Assembly: GCA_905221125.1 (NCBI GenBank)
Contig: CAJNBY010000004.1
Span: 62,001-126,000 of the forward strand
Length of the DNA: 64,000 nucleotides
Origin: a bacterium
Lineage (GTDB): Bacteria > Bacillota > Bacilli > Lactobacillales > Streptococcaceae
Direction: 5' to 3'
Part shown: positions 28,601 to 38,700 of the stretch, one piece after another
How the letters are laid out: each line of letters opens with the position of its first letter
Position numbering within the stretch: the first letter of the stretch is position 1
Notes under the pieces: model-generated
The model's input: the letters and a program-made list of their open reading frames with translations, nothing else
Databases searched by the model: none
What the model was told of the DNA's origin: nothing
Translations under genes and position numbers: made by a program

Positions 28601-29779
28601 ATGACACTGCCAGTTAGAAAATCCCTGCACGATGCGGTTTTACAGGCTTCAAAATCTGATACTTGGGAACAAGCTACCAAGGAATGGAATGAAGTTTCCT
28701 TGATTTTTAACGGTATCGGCCGTAGCAATTGTGTCTGTGGAAATGCCATCAAATACGCTTATGAACTATTTAACGGTGTCACAGGCCAACGCCTCTTTCC
28801 GATTGGTAGCGACTGTGTTCGTCATTTTCATCGATTGTCCCTTGACCAGCAATTGGAAGAGGAAGAAAAACTGCTCAGAAAGGTTGAAAATTTGACCAGA
28901 AAAGCCCATAAAAAGGAGAAAATCAAGGTCAATAAAAGTGACTTTGACGAGCGACTTCTAAAATGGCTCTGGGAAAAAGGTGTTTTCAAACCCAATCGTG
29001 GCAATCAGTTCTCACCTGAGAAAGACTACCAACTCTTCCTAGAAGTCTTTCAGGGAGGAAGTTGGACCAAGGCTGAGCCAAAGAAAAAGGCTCGCATGGA
29101 AGAAGTCCTTGAAAAATGCATCAAGCCCTTTTTACTTGGAAAACCAGATAACCAACTCTACCTTGTCAAGCTAGGCAAGGAGAAAATTGATTACGAACAA
29201 GAACTCCGTATCCAGGCAGAGAAAGAGCGCAAGAAGAGGGATAAAATCGCCAAGCAATATGCAGACAATCTAGTCCTAGCCATGGGCCCAGCAGAGCGCG
29301 CTTATCAAGATTACTTTGGCTTTACAGAAACCCTTACTCAAGAAGAACGCAAGTGGGAGAAAATTCTTTTTGGTAAAAATCGGACAGAACGGGCTGTCAA
29401 GGCCAAACAATACCAAAAAGAGCTGGAAAAAGACCAACGAATTGCTAGTCAGGATCCAATTGAAAGAAAGCAGAAGCAAACCTGGATCCTCAATTCCTAT
29501 TTTCGTGAACTTCCTGAAGAAAAAGCTCGATTTTCTCGGCTCTTATTAGAACATCGAAAGAGTGGTGAAGTACCCTTTTCAACCCAATACCTGTCAGATC
29601 ATCTCATCGACTTTTTCTATAAAATGAAAGCTTTTGAATTTGAAATTGCACCTGAACAAGTCCGAGATTTTCTAAAAGAAAGCCTACAGGCAGAACATCT
29701 ATCCTCAGCCCAAGAAAGCTGGATAGAAGGAATTCTCCTCAACTGCCTCAAACCATTTTTAGAACGATTATTGATATGA
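28601..29779 (+). CDS. Conserved hypothetical protein with N-terminal Cys motif
   Basis: The 392-residue protein has CVCG (Cys44, Cys46) and a further GSDC (Cys72) that may form a zinc site, followed by a long, Lys/Glu-rich helical region with coiled-coil character. It starts 17 bases after rexA with AAGGAGA upstream and is probably the last gene of the rex operon. A role in DNA repair is possible from position only. I recall a gene of this kind next to rexA in pneumococcus, without a function. Confidence 0.75.
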   Translation: MTLPVRKSLHDAVLQASKSDTWEQATKEWNEVSLIFNGIGRSNCVCGNAIKYAYELFNGVTGQRLFPIGSDCVRHFHRLSLDQQLEEEEKLLRKVENLTRKAHKKEKIKVNKSDFDERLLKWLWEKGVFKPNRGNQFSPEKDYQLFLEVFQGGSWTKAEPKKKARMEEVLEKCIKPFLLGKPDNQLYLVKLGKEKIDYEQELRIQAEKERKKRDKIAKQYADNLVLAMGPAERAYQDYFGFTETLTQEERKWEKILFGKNRTERAVKAKQYQKELEKDQRIASQDPIERKQKQTWILNSYFRELPEEKARFSRLLLEHRKSGEVPFSTQYLSDHLIDFFYKMKAFEFEIAPEQVRDFLKESLQAEHLSSAQESWIEGILLNCLKPFLERLLI

Positions 29780-29786
29780 GTAACAC

Positions 29787-29812
29787 CTACCGTGGAAATT
29801 TCATGGTAGGTT
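29787..29812 (+). terminator. Possible terminator after the rex operon
   Basis: CCTACCGTG pairs with CATGGTAGG across a short loop. The tail TTACATTTTATCC is only moderately T-rich. The rest of the gap up to 30017 holds an AT-rich region with a TATAAT at 29928-29933, the likely iga promoter. Confidence 0.5.
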
Positions 29813-29927
29813 ACATTTTATCCAAAAAAAATAATAGAAAATTACAAACATTACTACTTGATATTTTATATATAAAACAAAGTATGAAAACGCTACTCAA
29901 TTTTAAGACTTTTTGGTAAATTAAGAG

Positions 29928-29933
29928 TATAAT
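29928..29933 (+). promoter_or_regulatory. -10 box upstream of iga
   Basis: A perfect TATAAT lies 85 bases before the iga start codon. No good -35 is visible at 17 bases, which hints at an activator or a weak constitutive promoter. An AAGGAGG ribosome site at 30008-30014 precedes the ATG. Confidence 0.5.
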
Positions 29934-30017
29934 CAGAGTGTATTGGTTTTTATAGATAATAGACTAATATAATAAAAACCTTTGTAAGATATATAAATTT
30001 TATTTCAAGGAGGAATA

Positions 30018-33000
30018 ATGGAAAAGTATTATGGTGAAAAACAAGAACGTTTTTCATTTAGAAAATTATCAGTAGGACTTGTATCTGCAACGATTTCAAG
30101 TTTATTTTTTATGTCTGTTTTAGGAAGTTCATCTGTGGATGCTCAAGAGACTAAAGGTGTTCACTATAAATATGTGACAGAGTCAGAGCTATCATCAGAT
30201 GAAAAGAGGCAGCTTGTCTATGATATTCCGACATACGTGGAGAATGATGATGAGACTTATTATCTTGTTTATAAGTTAAATTCTCAAAATCAACTGGGGG
30301 AATTACCCAACACTGGAAGCAAGAATGAGATGCAAGCCCTACTTGCTGGTGCTAGCTTAGCAGCTATGGGGATTTTAATTTTTGCCGTTTCTAAGAAAAA
30401 AGTTAAGAATAAAACGGTATTACATTTGGTGTTGGTTGCAGGAATAGGAAACGGTGTCCTAGTGTCAGCTCATGCTTTAGAAAATAATCTTTTGCTAAAT
30501 TACAATACTGACTATGAATTGACCTCTGGAGAAAAATTGCCTCTTCCTAAAGACATTTCAGGTTACACATATATTGGATATATCAAAGAGGGAAAAACGA
30601 CTTCTGATTCTAAAGTAAGTAACCAAGAGAAATCAGTAGCCACTCCTACAAAACAACAAAAGGTGGATTATAGTGTTACACCGAATTTTGTAGAACATCC
30701 ATCAACAGTACAAGCTATTCAGGAACAAACACCTGTTTCTTCAACTAAGCCGACAGAAGTTCAAGTAGTTGAAAAACCTCTTTCTACAGAATTAACGAAT
30801 TCAAGAAAAGAAGAGAAACAATCTTCAGATTCTCAAGAACAATTAGCCGAACATAAGAGTCTAGAAACGAAGAAAGACGAGAAGGTTTCTCCAAAAGAAA
30901 AGACTGGGGTAAATACATTAAATCCACAGGATGAAGTTTTATCAGGTCAATTGAACAAACCGGAACTCCTATATCGTGAGGAAACTATAGAGACAAAAAT
31001 AGATTTTCAAGAAGAAATTCAAGAAAATCCTGATTTAGCTGAAGGAACTGTAAGAGTAAAACAAGAAGGCAAATTAGGTAAGAAAGTTGAAGTCATCAGA
31101 ATATTCTCTGTAAACAAGGAAGAAGTTTCGCGAGAAATTGTTTCAACTTCAACAACTGCACCTGTTTCAAGAATAGTCGAAAAAGGTACTAAAAAAGCTA
31201 AAGTTATAAAGGAACAACCTGAGAATGTCACAGAACATAAGGACATACAAGCTGGAGCTATTGTTAAACCCGCAGTCCAACCTGAGTTACCAGAAGCTGT
31301 AGTTACTGGCAAAGGCGAACCCGAAGTCCAACCTGAGTTACCAGAAGCAGTTGTAACAGACAAAGGTGAGACTGAGGTTCAACCAGAGTCGCCAGATACT
31401 GTGGTAAGTGATAAAGGTGAACCAGAACAGGTAGCCCCACTACCAGAATACAAAGGTGTACAAGCTGGCGCTATTGTTGAACCTGAAAAAGTGGAACCAC
31501 CAAAAGAGTACACAGGCGTACAAGCTGGCGCTATTGTTGAACCGGAACAGGTAGCACCACTACCAGAATACACAGGGGTACAGGCTGGCGCTATTGTTGA
31601 ACCGGAACAGGTAGCACCGCTACCAGAATACACAGGGGTACAGGCCGGAGCTATTGTTGAACCAGAAAAAGTAGAGCCGCCAAAAGAGTACACAGGCGTA
31701 CAAGCTGGAGCTATTGTTGAACCGGAACAAGTAGCCCCACTACCAGAATACACAGGGGTGCAAGCAGGAGCTGTAGTTGAACCAGAACAGGTAGATCCAC
31801 TTCCTGAATATAAGGGGAATATTGAGCAATTAAAACCTGAAACTCCGATTGAGAAGCCGAAAGAAACAGATCCAGAGAAAACACTTGAATTAAGAAATGT
31901 TTCTGATATTGAATTGTATAGCCATCAAACAAACGGAACGTATAAACAGCATGTATCTTTGAATCAGATCCCAAGTAATCTAGATACTTACTTTGTAAAG
32001 GTAAAATCTTCTACGTTTAAAGATGTTTATCTCCCGGTAAAATCTATATATGAAGAGTTGAAAGATGGACGTACATTTTATAAAATTACAGCTGGAGTTG
32101 ATAAACTCCAGCAAGAGATAGACAATAAATATGTTGACAATTTCAGTTTCTATTTAGCTAAGAAGACTACAGAGGAAACGACAAACTTTACTTCCTTTGG
32201 TAATCTAGTTCATGCCATCAACCAAAATCTTGGTGGAACATATTATCTATCAGCCAGCTTGAATGCTAACGAACTGGAACTGGATCCTGATGCGAAGTCT
32301 TATATTACAGGCACCTTTACTGGTAGGTTGATTGGGGAAAAAGATGGCAAAAATTATGCTATCTATAATTTGAAAAAACCTTTATTTAACAACTTAAGTA
32401 ATGCTACAGTAGAAAAATTAAGTCTGAAAAATGTTGCCATTTCAGGAAAGAATGATATTGGTTCACTAGCAAATGAAGCTACAAATGGTACAAAGATTAA
32501 TCAAGTTCATGTTGATGGTATATTAGCAGGGGAACGTGGTATTGGTGGCTTGCTTGCCAAGGCTGAACAATCAAGTATCTCTGATAGCAGTTTCAAGGGA
32601 AGGATTATTAATACCTATGAAACAACTGCTCCATATAATATCGGTGGTTTGGTTGGACATTTGACAGGAAAAAACGCGTCCATTGCTAAATCCAAAGCTA
32701 CAATAGCCATTTCATCAAATGCAAATCAATCAGATCAAACTGTCGGTGGTCTTGTGGGACTTGTGGACAATGATGCACATATCCGTAATAGCTATGCTGA
32801 GGGAGATATTAATAATGTCAAACAGTTTGGAGAAGTCGCTGGTGTAGTAGGTTACTTGTGGGATAGACACTCAAATGATGAAAAACATGCTGGTAAATTG
32901 ACCAATGTTCTCAGCGATGTCAATGTAACCAACGGAAATGCTATCACCGCTTACCACTATAACAATATGAAGGTGACAGCTACATTCAGCAATAAAGCCA

Positions 33001-35747
33001 ATAGAGTTATCAAAGTTGCCTTGGTCCAGGATGAGGTCGTCAGCAAGGAATCATTTGAAGAAAGAGGAATGATGCTAGATGCTTCTCAAGTGGCAAGCAA
33101 GAAAGCAGAAATCAATCCTCTAACCCTACCAACAGTGGAACCTCTTTCAACAAGTGGCAATAAAAAAAGTGATTTTTCTAAGGTGGCAAATTATCAAGAT
33201 AAACGGGCCTTAGCCTATAAGAACATTGAAAAATTATTACCTTTCTATAATAAGGAAACCATCGTAAAATATGGAAATCTAGTGAATGAGAACAGTTTGT
33301 TATTTAAAAAAGAACTTTTATCTGCTGTCATGATGAAGGATGACCAAGTAGTCACAGATATTGTTTCCAACAAACAGACTGCAAACAAACTCTTGCTTCA
33401 CTATAATGATCATTCATCTGAGAAATTAGATCTCAAGTATCAGGATGATTTTGCCAATCTAGCAGAATATAACATAGCAGATACGGGCCTTCTCTACACC
33501 CCAAACCAATTCTTGTATAACCAAACCTCTATCATCAATCAAATTTTACCTGAATTACAGCAAGTTGCCTATAATTCAGAAGCTGTTAGAAAGACGCTCG
33601 GTATTTCTTCGGAAGTCAAGAAGACTGAGCTTTATCTAGAAGACCAGTTTGCTAAAACGAAGAATCATCTAGAAGAAAGTCTAAAAAAACTATTGTCTGC
33701 GGATGCTGCTCTAGCGGGAGACAATCAAGTAACGACGGGTTATATTGTAGATAAAATCAAGCGTAACAAGGAAGCCTTGCTACTTGGTATGAGCTACCTA
33801 GAACGCTGGTATAACTTTAGTTATGATAAAGTGAGTGCAAAAGACCTTGTAATGTACCATCTAGATTTCTTTGGCAAGGGAAATGCTTCTCCGTTAGATA
33901 CCTTGATTGAGTTAGGTAAATCAGTATTTAATAATCTTCTTGCCAAGAACAACGTTGATACTTATGCTATTAGTTTAGCTAGTCATCACGGAACGAAAGA
34001 TTTGTTTAGCACGCTTGAAAATTACCGAAAAGTCTTTCTACCAAACACAAGCAATAATGAATGGTTTAAATCTCAGACAAAAGCCTTAATCGTTGAAGAA
34101 AAATCTAATATTCCAGAAGTGAGGGCTAACCAGGAAAAAGCTAGTAGCAAGTACTCTATCGGCGTCTATGATCGAATCACTAGCGACAGCTGGAAATACC
34201 GTAACATGGTACTGCCTCTACTAACCTTGCCAGAAAGATCAGTATTTGTCATTTCAACTATCTCTAGTCTAGGATTTGGTGCTTATGATCGTTACCGTAA
34301 TAAAGATCATCAATCAAGTGGTGATCTGAATAGCTTTGTTGAAAAGAGTGCTCATGAAACAGCAGAGCGTCAACGAGATCACTATGATTATTGGTATCGT
34401 ATTCTAGATAAGGAAGGGCGTGAAAAGCTTTACCGAAATATCTTGCTTTATGATGCCTATAAATTTGGAACTGATAATACTGAAGGAAAGGCTACAGAAG
34501 TAGCAGATTTTGATAGTCCAAATCCTGCAATGAAACATTTCTTTGGTCCTGTTGGAAATAAAGTTGGTCATAATGGACACGGTGCTTATGCTACCGGTGA
34601 CGCCGTTTATTATATGGGTTATCGTATGTTGGATAAGGATGGAGCTATCACTTATACACATGAAATGACGCATAACTCAGATCAGGACATTTATCTTGGA
34701 GGATATGGTAGAAGAAGTGGCTTGGGACCAGAGTTCTTCGCAAAAGGCTTATTGCAAGCACCAGACCATCCAGAAGATGCGACAATCACCATCAACTCTA
34801 TCTTGAAACATTCAAAATCAGATAGTACAGACGGACAACGATTACAAGTACTTGATCCAACTACGAGATTTTCAGACGCAAAAGATCTTCAGAAATATGT
34901 CCACAATATATTTGATGTCGTCTATATGTTGGAATATCTCGAAGGAAAATCTATTACAGAGAACCTTACCAATTATCAAAAAACGAAAGCTCTCAGAAAA
35001 ATTGAGAATAAGTTTGTGAAAGATCCAGCAGATGGAAATAACGTATATGCAACAAATGTTGTCAGAGATCTAACAGTAGAAGAAGCTGAAAAACTACGTT
35101 CATTCAATGATTTGATTGATAATAATATTCTTTCGTCTAGGGAATATACTTCAGGGAAATACGAAAGAAATGGTTACTATACTATCAAACTATTTGCGCC
35201 AATTTATGCAGCATTAAGTAATGATGACGGAACGCCAGGTGACCTAATGGGACGTCGTATGGCCTATGAACTATTAGCTGCTAAAGGCTTTAAAGATGGT
35301 ATGGTACCTTATATCTCAAATCAATACGAAGAAGTTGCTAAACAAAATGGTAAAAAAATAACTATTTATGGTAAAGACCGAGGATTGGTGACAGATGAAC
35401 TTGTACTTCAAAAAGTATTTAATGGTCAATATAAAACTTGGACACAATTCAAGCAAGCTATGTATAATGAACGTGTAGTTCAATTTGATAGACTGAATAA
35501 AGTTACTTTTAATGATCCAACAAAACCTTGGACTAGTTTTTCTACGAAAACCATAAGTAGTGTTACAGAGTTGCAGCGATTAATGGATGAAGCTGTTCGA
35601 AAGGATGCAGATGAGGATAGATATTCTTGGAGTAATTACAAACCAGAATTTGATAGTGCAGTTCATAAATTGAAGAGAGCGATTTTTAAAGCTTATCTTG
35701 ATCAAACCGATGATTTTAGAAGTTCAATTTTTGAGAATAAAAAATAG
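30018..35747 (+). CDS. iga: IgA1-specific zinc metalloprotease (peptidase family M26)
   Basis: The 1909-residue surface protease cleaves human IgA1 in its hinge. The N-terminus has a YSIRK-like signal (RFSFRKLSVG, about residue 11-20), then an unusual N-terminal LPNTG sorting motif at 96-100 followed by a membrane helix and KKK, and a second hydrophobic helix. A G5 domain follows (about 318-392), then two Pro-rich repeat arrays (about 415-600), GLUG-like motifs (IGGLVG, VGGLVG) and the M26 catalytic domain. The zinc site is HEMTH at 1548-1552 with Glu1572. It is followed after 41 bases by a second metalloprotease. The assignment as IgA1 protease, not ZmpB or ZmpC, rests on my memory of the pneumococcal N-terminal sequence. 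Confidence 0.92.
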   Translation: MEKYYGEKQERFSFRKLSVGLVSATISSLFFMSVLGSSSVDAQETKGVHYKYVTESELSSDEKRQLVYDIPTYVENDDETYYLVYKLNSQNQLGELPNTGSKNEMQALLAGASLAAMGILIFAVSKKKVKNKTVLHLVLVAGIGNGVLVSAHALENNLLLNYNTDYELTSGEKLPLPKDISGYTYIGYIKEGKTTSDSKVSNQEKSVATPTKQQKVDYSVTPNFVEHPSTVQAIQEQTPVSSTKPTEVQVVEKPLSTELTNSRKEEKQSSDSQEQLAEHKSLETKKDEKVSPKEKTGVNTLNPQDEVLSGQLNKPELLYREETIETKIDFQEEIQENPDLAEGTVRVKQEGKLGKKVEVIRIFSVNKEEVSREIVSTSTTAPVSRIVEKGTKKAKVIKEQPENVTEHKDIQAGAIVKPAVQPELPEAVVTGKGEPEVQPELPEAVVTDKGETEVQPESPDTVVSDKGEPEQVAPLPEYKGVQAGAIVEPEKVEPPKEYTGVQAGAIVEPEQVAPLPEYTGVQAGAIVEPEQVAPLPEYTGVQAGAIVEPEKVEPPKEYTGVQAGAIVEPEQVAPLPEYTGVQAGAVVEPEQVDPLPEYKGNIEQLKPETPIEKPKETDPEKTLELRNVSDIELYSHQTNGTYKQHVSLNQIPSNLDTYFVKVKSSTFKDVYLPVKSIYEELKDGRTFYKITAGVDKLQQEIDNKYVDNFSFYLAKKTTEETTNFTSFGNLVHAINQNLGGTYYLSASLNANELELDPDAKSYITGTFTGRLIGEKDGKNYAIYNLKKPLFNNLSNATVEKLSLKNVAISGKNDIGSLANEATNGTKINQVHVDGILAGERGIGGLLAKAEQSSISDSSFKGRIINTYETTAPYNIGGLVGHLTGKNASIAKSKATIAISSNANQSDQTVGGLVGLVDNDAHIRNSYAEGDINNVKQFGEVAGVVGYLWDRHSNDEKHAGKLTNVLSDVNVTNGNAITAYHYNNMKVTATFSNKANRVIKVALVQDEVVSKESFEERGMMLDASQVASKKAEINPLTLPTVEPLSTSGNKKSDFSKVANYQDKRALAYKNIEKLLPFYNKETIVKYGNLVNENSLLFKKELLSAVMMKDDQVVTDIVSNKQTANKLLLHYNDHSSEKLDLKYQDDFANLAEYNIADTGLLYTPNQFLYNQTSIINQILPELQQVAYNSEAVRKTLGISSEVKKTELYLEDQFAKTKNHLEESLKKLLSADAALAGDNQVTTGYIVDKIKRNKEALLLGMSYLERWYNFSYDKVSAKDLVMYHLDFFGKGNASPLDTLIELGKSVFNNLLAKNNVDTYAISLASHHGTKDLFSTLENYRKVFLPNTSNNEWFKSQTKALIVEEKSNIPEVRANQEKASSKYSIGVYDRITSDSWKYRNMVLPLLTLPERSVFVISTISSLGFGAYDRYRNKDHQSSGDLNSFVEKSAHETAERQRDHYDYWYRILDKEGREKLYRNILLYDAYKFGTDNTEGKATEVADFDSPNPAMKHFFGPVGNKVGHNGHGAYATGDAVYYMGYRMLDKDGAITYTHEMTHNSDQDIYLGGYGRRSGLGPEFFAKGLLQAPDHPEDATITINSILKHSKSDSTDGQRLQVLDPTTRFSDAKDLQKYVHNIFDVVYMLEYLEGKSITENLTNYQKTKALRKIENKFVKDPADGNNVYATNVVRDLTVEEAEKLRSFNDLIDNNILSSREYTSGKYERNGYYTIKLFAPIYAALSNDDGTPGDLMGRRMAYELLAAKGFKDGMVPYISNQYEEVAKQNGKKITIYGKDRGLVTDELVLQKVFNGQYKTWTQFKQAMYNERVVQFDRLNKVTFNDPTKPWTSFSTKTISSVTELQRLMDEAVRKDADEDRYSWSNYKPEFDSAVHKLKRAIFKAYLDQTDDFRSSIFENKK
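31419..31838 (+). repeat. 60-bp tandem repeat array inside iga (seven units)
   Basis: Seven in-frame 60-bp units start at 31419, 31479, 31539, 31599, 31659, 31719 and 31779. Each encodes a 20-residue unit of the type EPEQVAPLPEYTGVQAGAIV, with two units of an EPEKVEPPKEYTG variant; the last unit degenerates after EYKG. Just upstream (about 31266-31418) lie three 51-bp units of the VQPELPEAVVTDKGEPE type. Such arrays form an extended, wall-spanning stalk and change length by slippage or recombination. Confidence 0.9.
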
Positions 35748-35788
35748 TGTTTACTATTAGGAAATAAAATTAAAGAAGGTGATTACGC

Positions 35789-38700
35789 TTGTCATTATTT
35801 AAAAAAGAACGATTTTCAATCCGAAAAATTTGTGGAATTGTTGGTTCTGTTTTACTCGGAAGTACCTTGGTTGCACCGTCAATCATTCATGCTTCTACCT
35901 ATCATTACATTGAAAAAAGCTCTCTTACACAAGAAGAACAAAGCAAGATTCAAGCAGGAATTCCTACTGATAATGAAGAAACTTATGCTCTTATTTATCA
36001 GCAGGAAACTCTTCCTGCAACAGGTTCATCAACTTCTGTGCTTACAGCTTTAGGCCTATTAGCTGTTGGTAGTTTAGTTCTTTTGGTTCATAAAAAGAAA
36101 AAAGTTGCTAGTCTGTTCTTAGTTACTACGATTGGACTAATCAGTCTTTCTAGCATGCAAGCACTCGATATAAGCAATCCTTTGAAAGCTCCAAGTAATG
36201 AAGGAGTAGTTCAAATTGCTGGATATCGTTATATTGGATACTTACCCCTTGATGATGATGCAATTTCAGAAATTCAACATAAGGATGAGGGGACAAAAAA
36301 TGTTCCAGTATCTGAAATTCAAAGTGTTCATAATGAAGCGCCTAAAGTAGAAAAACCAGAACATACAGCATCAGTTGGTGGTAATCTGGTTGAGCCCGAA
36401 GTTCATGAAAAATCAGAGTATACTACACCTGTAGGTATGGCTCCAGATGAAGCACCTAAAGCAGAGAAGCCTAAATATACTGAACTGGTAAGTACTGTTC
36501 CTGATGTGGCACCTAAAGTAGAGAAACCTAAAAATCCAGAGCCTGTAAGCACCGTTCCAAACGATATAACTAAAGCAGAGAAGCCTGACTATACGCAACC
36601 AATAGGTACAAACCTTGTAGAATCTGAAGTTCAACCGGCATTGCCAGAAGCTATTGTAACCGATAAAGGGGAGCCGGAAGTACAACCAGCATTACCAGAA
36701 GCGGTTGTGACTGATAAAGGGAAACCTGAAGTGCAACCAGCGTTACCTGAAGCTGTTGTGACTGATAAAGGGGAACCTGAAGTACAGCCAGTATTACCAG
36801 AAGTTGTTGTGACCGAAAAAGGGGAACCTGAAGCTCAACCGGCATTACCAGAAGCTGTTGTAACTGACAAAGGCGAACCAGCAGTTCAACCGGCGTTACC
36901 CGAAGCTGCTGTGACTGATAAAGATGAACCTGAAGTTCATGAAAAACCAGCATACACTGAACCGGTAGGCACAGTTCCAGAAGAAGCACCCAAGTCCGAG
37001 AAGTCAGAATACACGGAACCTGTAGGTACAACAGGAGTAGATGAAAATGGCAACTTGATTGAGCCACCTGTTATCGACATTCCAGAGTATACTGAACCAA
37101 TATCTACAGTTTCAGAAGTTGCACCAGAAATAGAGGAGCTACCTTCTTTACACACTGACATTCGGACAGAGACTATTCCTAAAACAACTATAGAAGAATC
37201 TGATTCTACCAAATTTATAGGCGATGATTCTGTTAAACAAGTTGGTGAGGATGGCGAACGTCAAATTGTTACTAGCTATGAAGAGTTACACGGCAAAAAA
37301 ATTAGTGAACCAGTTGAAACAGTAACTGTGTTGAAAGAAATGAAGCCTGAAATTCTTGTAAAAGGTACAAAAGAAAAGCCTAAAGAAAAAATGGCTCCTG
37401 TTTTGACTTTGGAACGAACAGATACAAATGTACTAGACCGCTCCGCAAATCTTTCTTATCATTTGGTTAATGCAGATGGAGTCAAGATCAATAAAATTAC
37501 TGCGACAATTAAAGATGGAAATGAAATTGTCAAAACAGTAGATTTAACTTCAGAGCAATTAGATAAGCAGGTAGAAGATTTAAAATTCTACAAGGACTAT
37601 AAGATAGAAACCACTATGACCTATGACCGTGGTAAGGGAGAAGAGACTGCAACATTAGAAGAGAAACCACTTCGCTTGGATTTGAAAAAAGTTGAGTTGA
37701 AAAACATTGCCTCAACAAATCTTGTAAAAGTTGAAGAAGATGGAACAGAAACATTGAACGACTTCCTGACTGAGACACCAACAGAGACTGAAAAATACTA
37801 TCTCAAAGTGACGTCTCGGGATAACAAAGTGACTCGTTTAGCAGTTGATACAATCGAAGAGATTAATCAGGCTGGCCAAGTTCTCTACAAAGTAACCGCA
37901 AGAGCTGTTGACCTTATTCAGCATACTGACCCAAGCAAGATACGTAATGAGTACGTTTATTACATGGAAAAACCACGACCAAAGGTTGGAAATGTATATT
38001 ACAACTTCAAAGAACTCATTGAAGATATGCAGAAAAAACCTGATGGTGAGTTTAAATTGGGGGCTGACCTTAATGCCACAAATGTATCAGCATTTGGTAA
38101 ATCATATGTTACAAAAGATTTCAAAGGTAAGCTCTTGAGTGATGGTGATAATCATTATACCATTCATAACTTGTCACGTCCGTTATTTGGCAATGTTATC
38201 GGTGGTACAGTAACCAAAGTAAATCTTGGGAATGTAAACATCGATATGCCTTGGGCAGACCGCATTGCACCGATTGCCGACACTATTAAAGGTGGCGCTA
38301 AAATTGAAGATGTCAAAGTGACTGGTAACGTATTAGGTAAAAACTGGGTATCTGGATTTATTGATAAGATTGATAACCAAGGTACACTCAGAAATGTAGC
38401 CTTTATTGGAAATGTAACTGCTGTCGGTGATGGTGGACAATACTTGACAGGTATCGTTGGTGAAAACTGGAAAGGTTTAGTAGAAAAAGCATATGTGAAT
38501 GCTAATCTTATCGGTAATAAGGCAAAAGCTGCGGGAATTGCTTATAGTTCACAAAACGGTGGGGATAACGGTGCTGTAAGTCGTGATGGTGCGATTAAGA
38601 AATCAGTAGCAAAAGGAACCATTAAAGTAGCTAAACCAATTGAAAATGGTGGTGTTGTAGGAAGCCTGAAGCACCACGGTTCCGTTGAAGATTCAGTTTC

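Noticed and set aside
31019..31753. Minus-strand open frames of 114 and 124 codons over the iga repeats
   Set aside because: They mirror the tandem repeats and have no start signal or independent composition.
36413..37067. Long open frames on the minus strand of the repeat region of the zmpD-like gene
   Set aside because: They are shadows of the Pro-rich repeat coding on the plus strand, lack ribosome sites and consist of the same repeats read backward.
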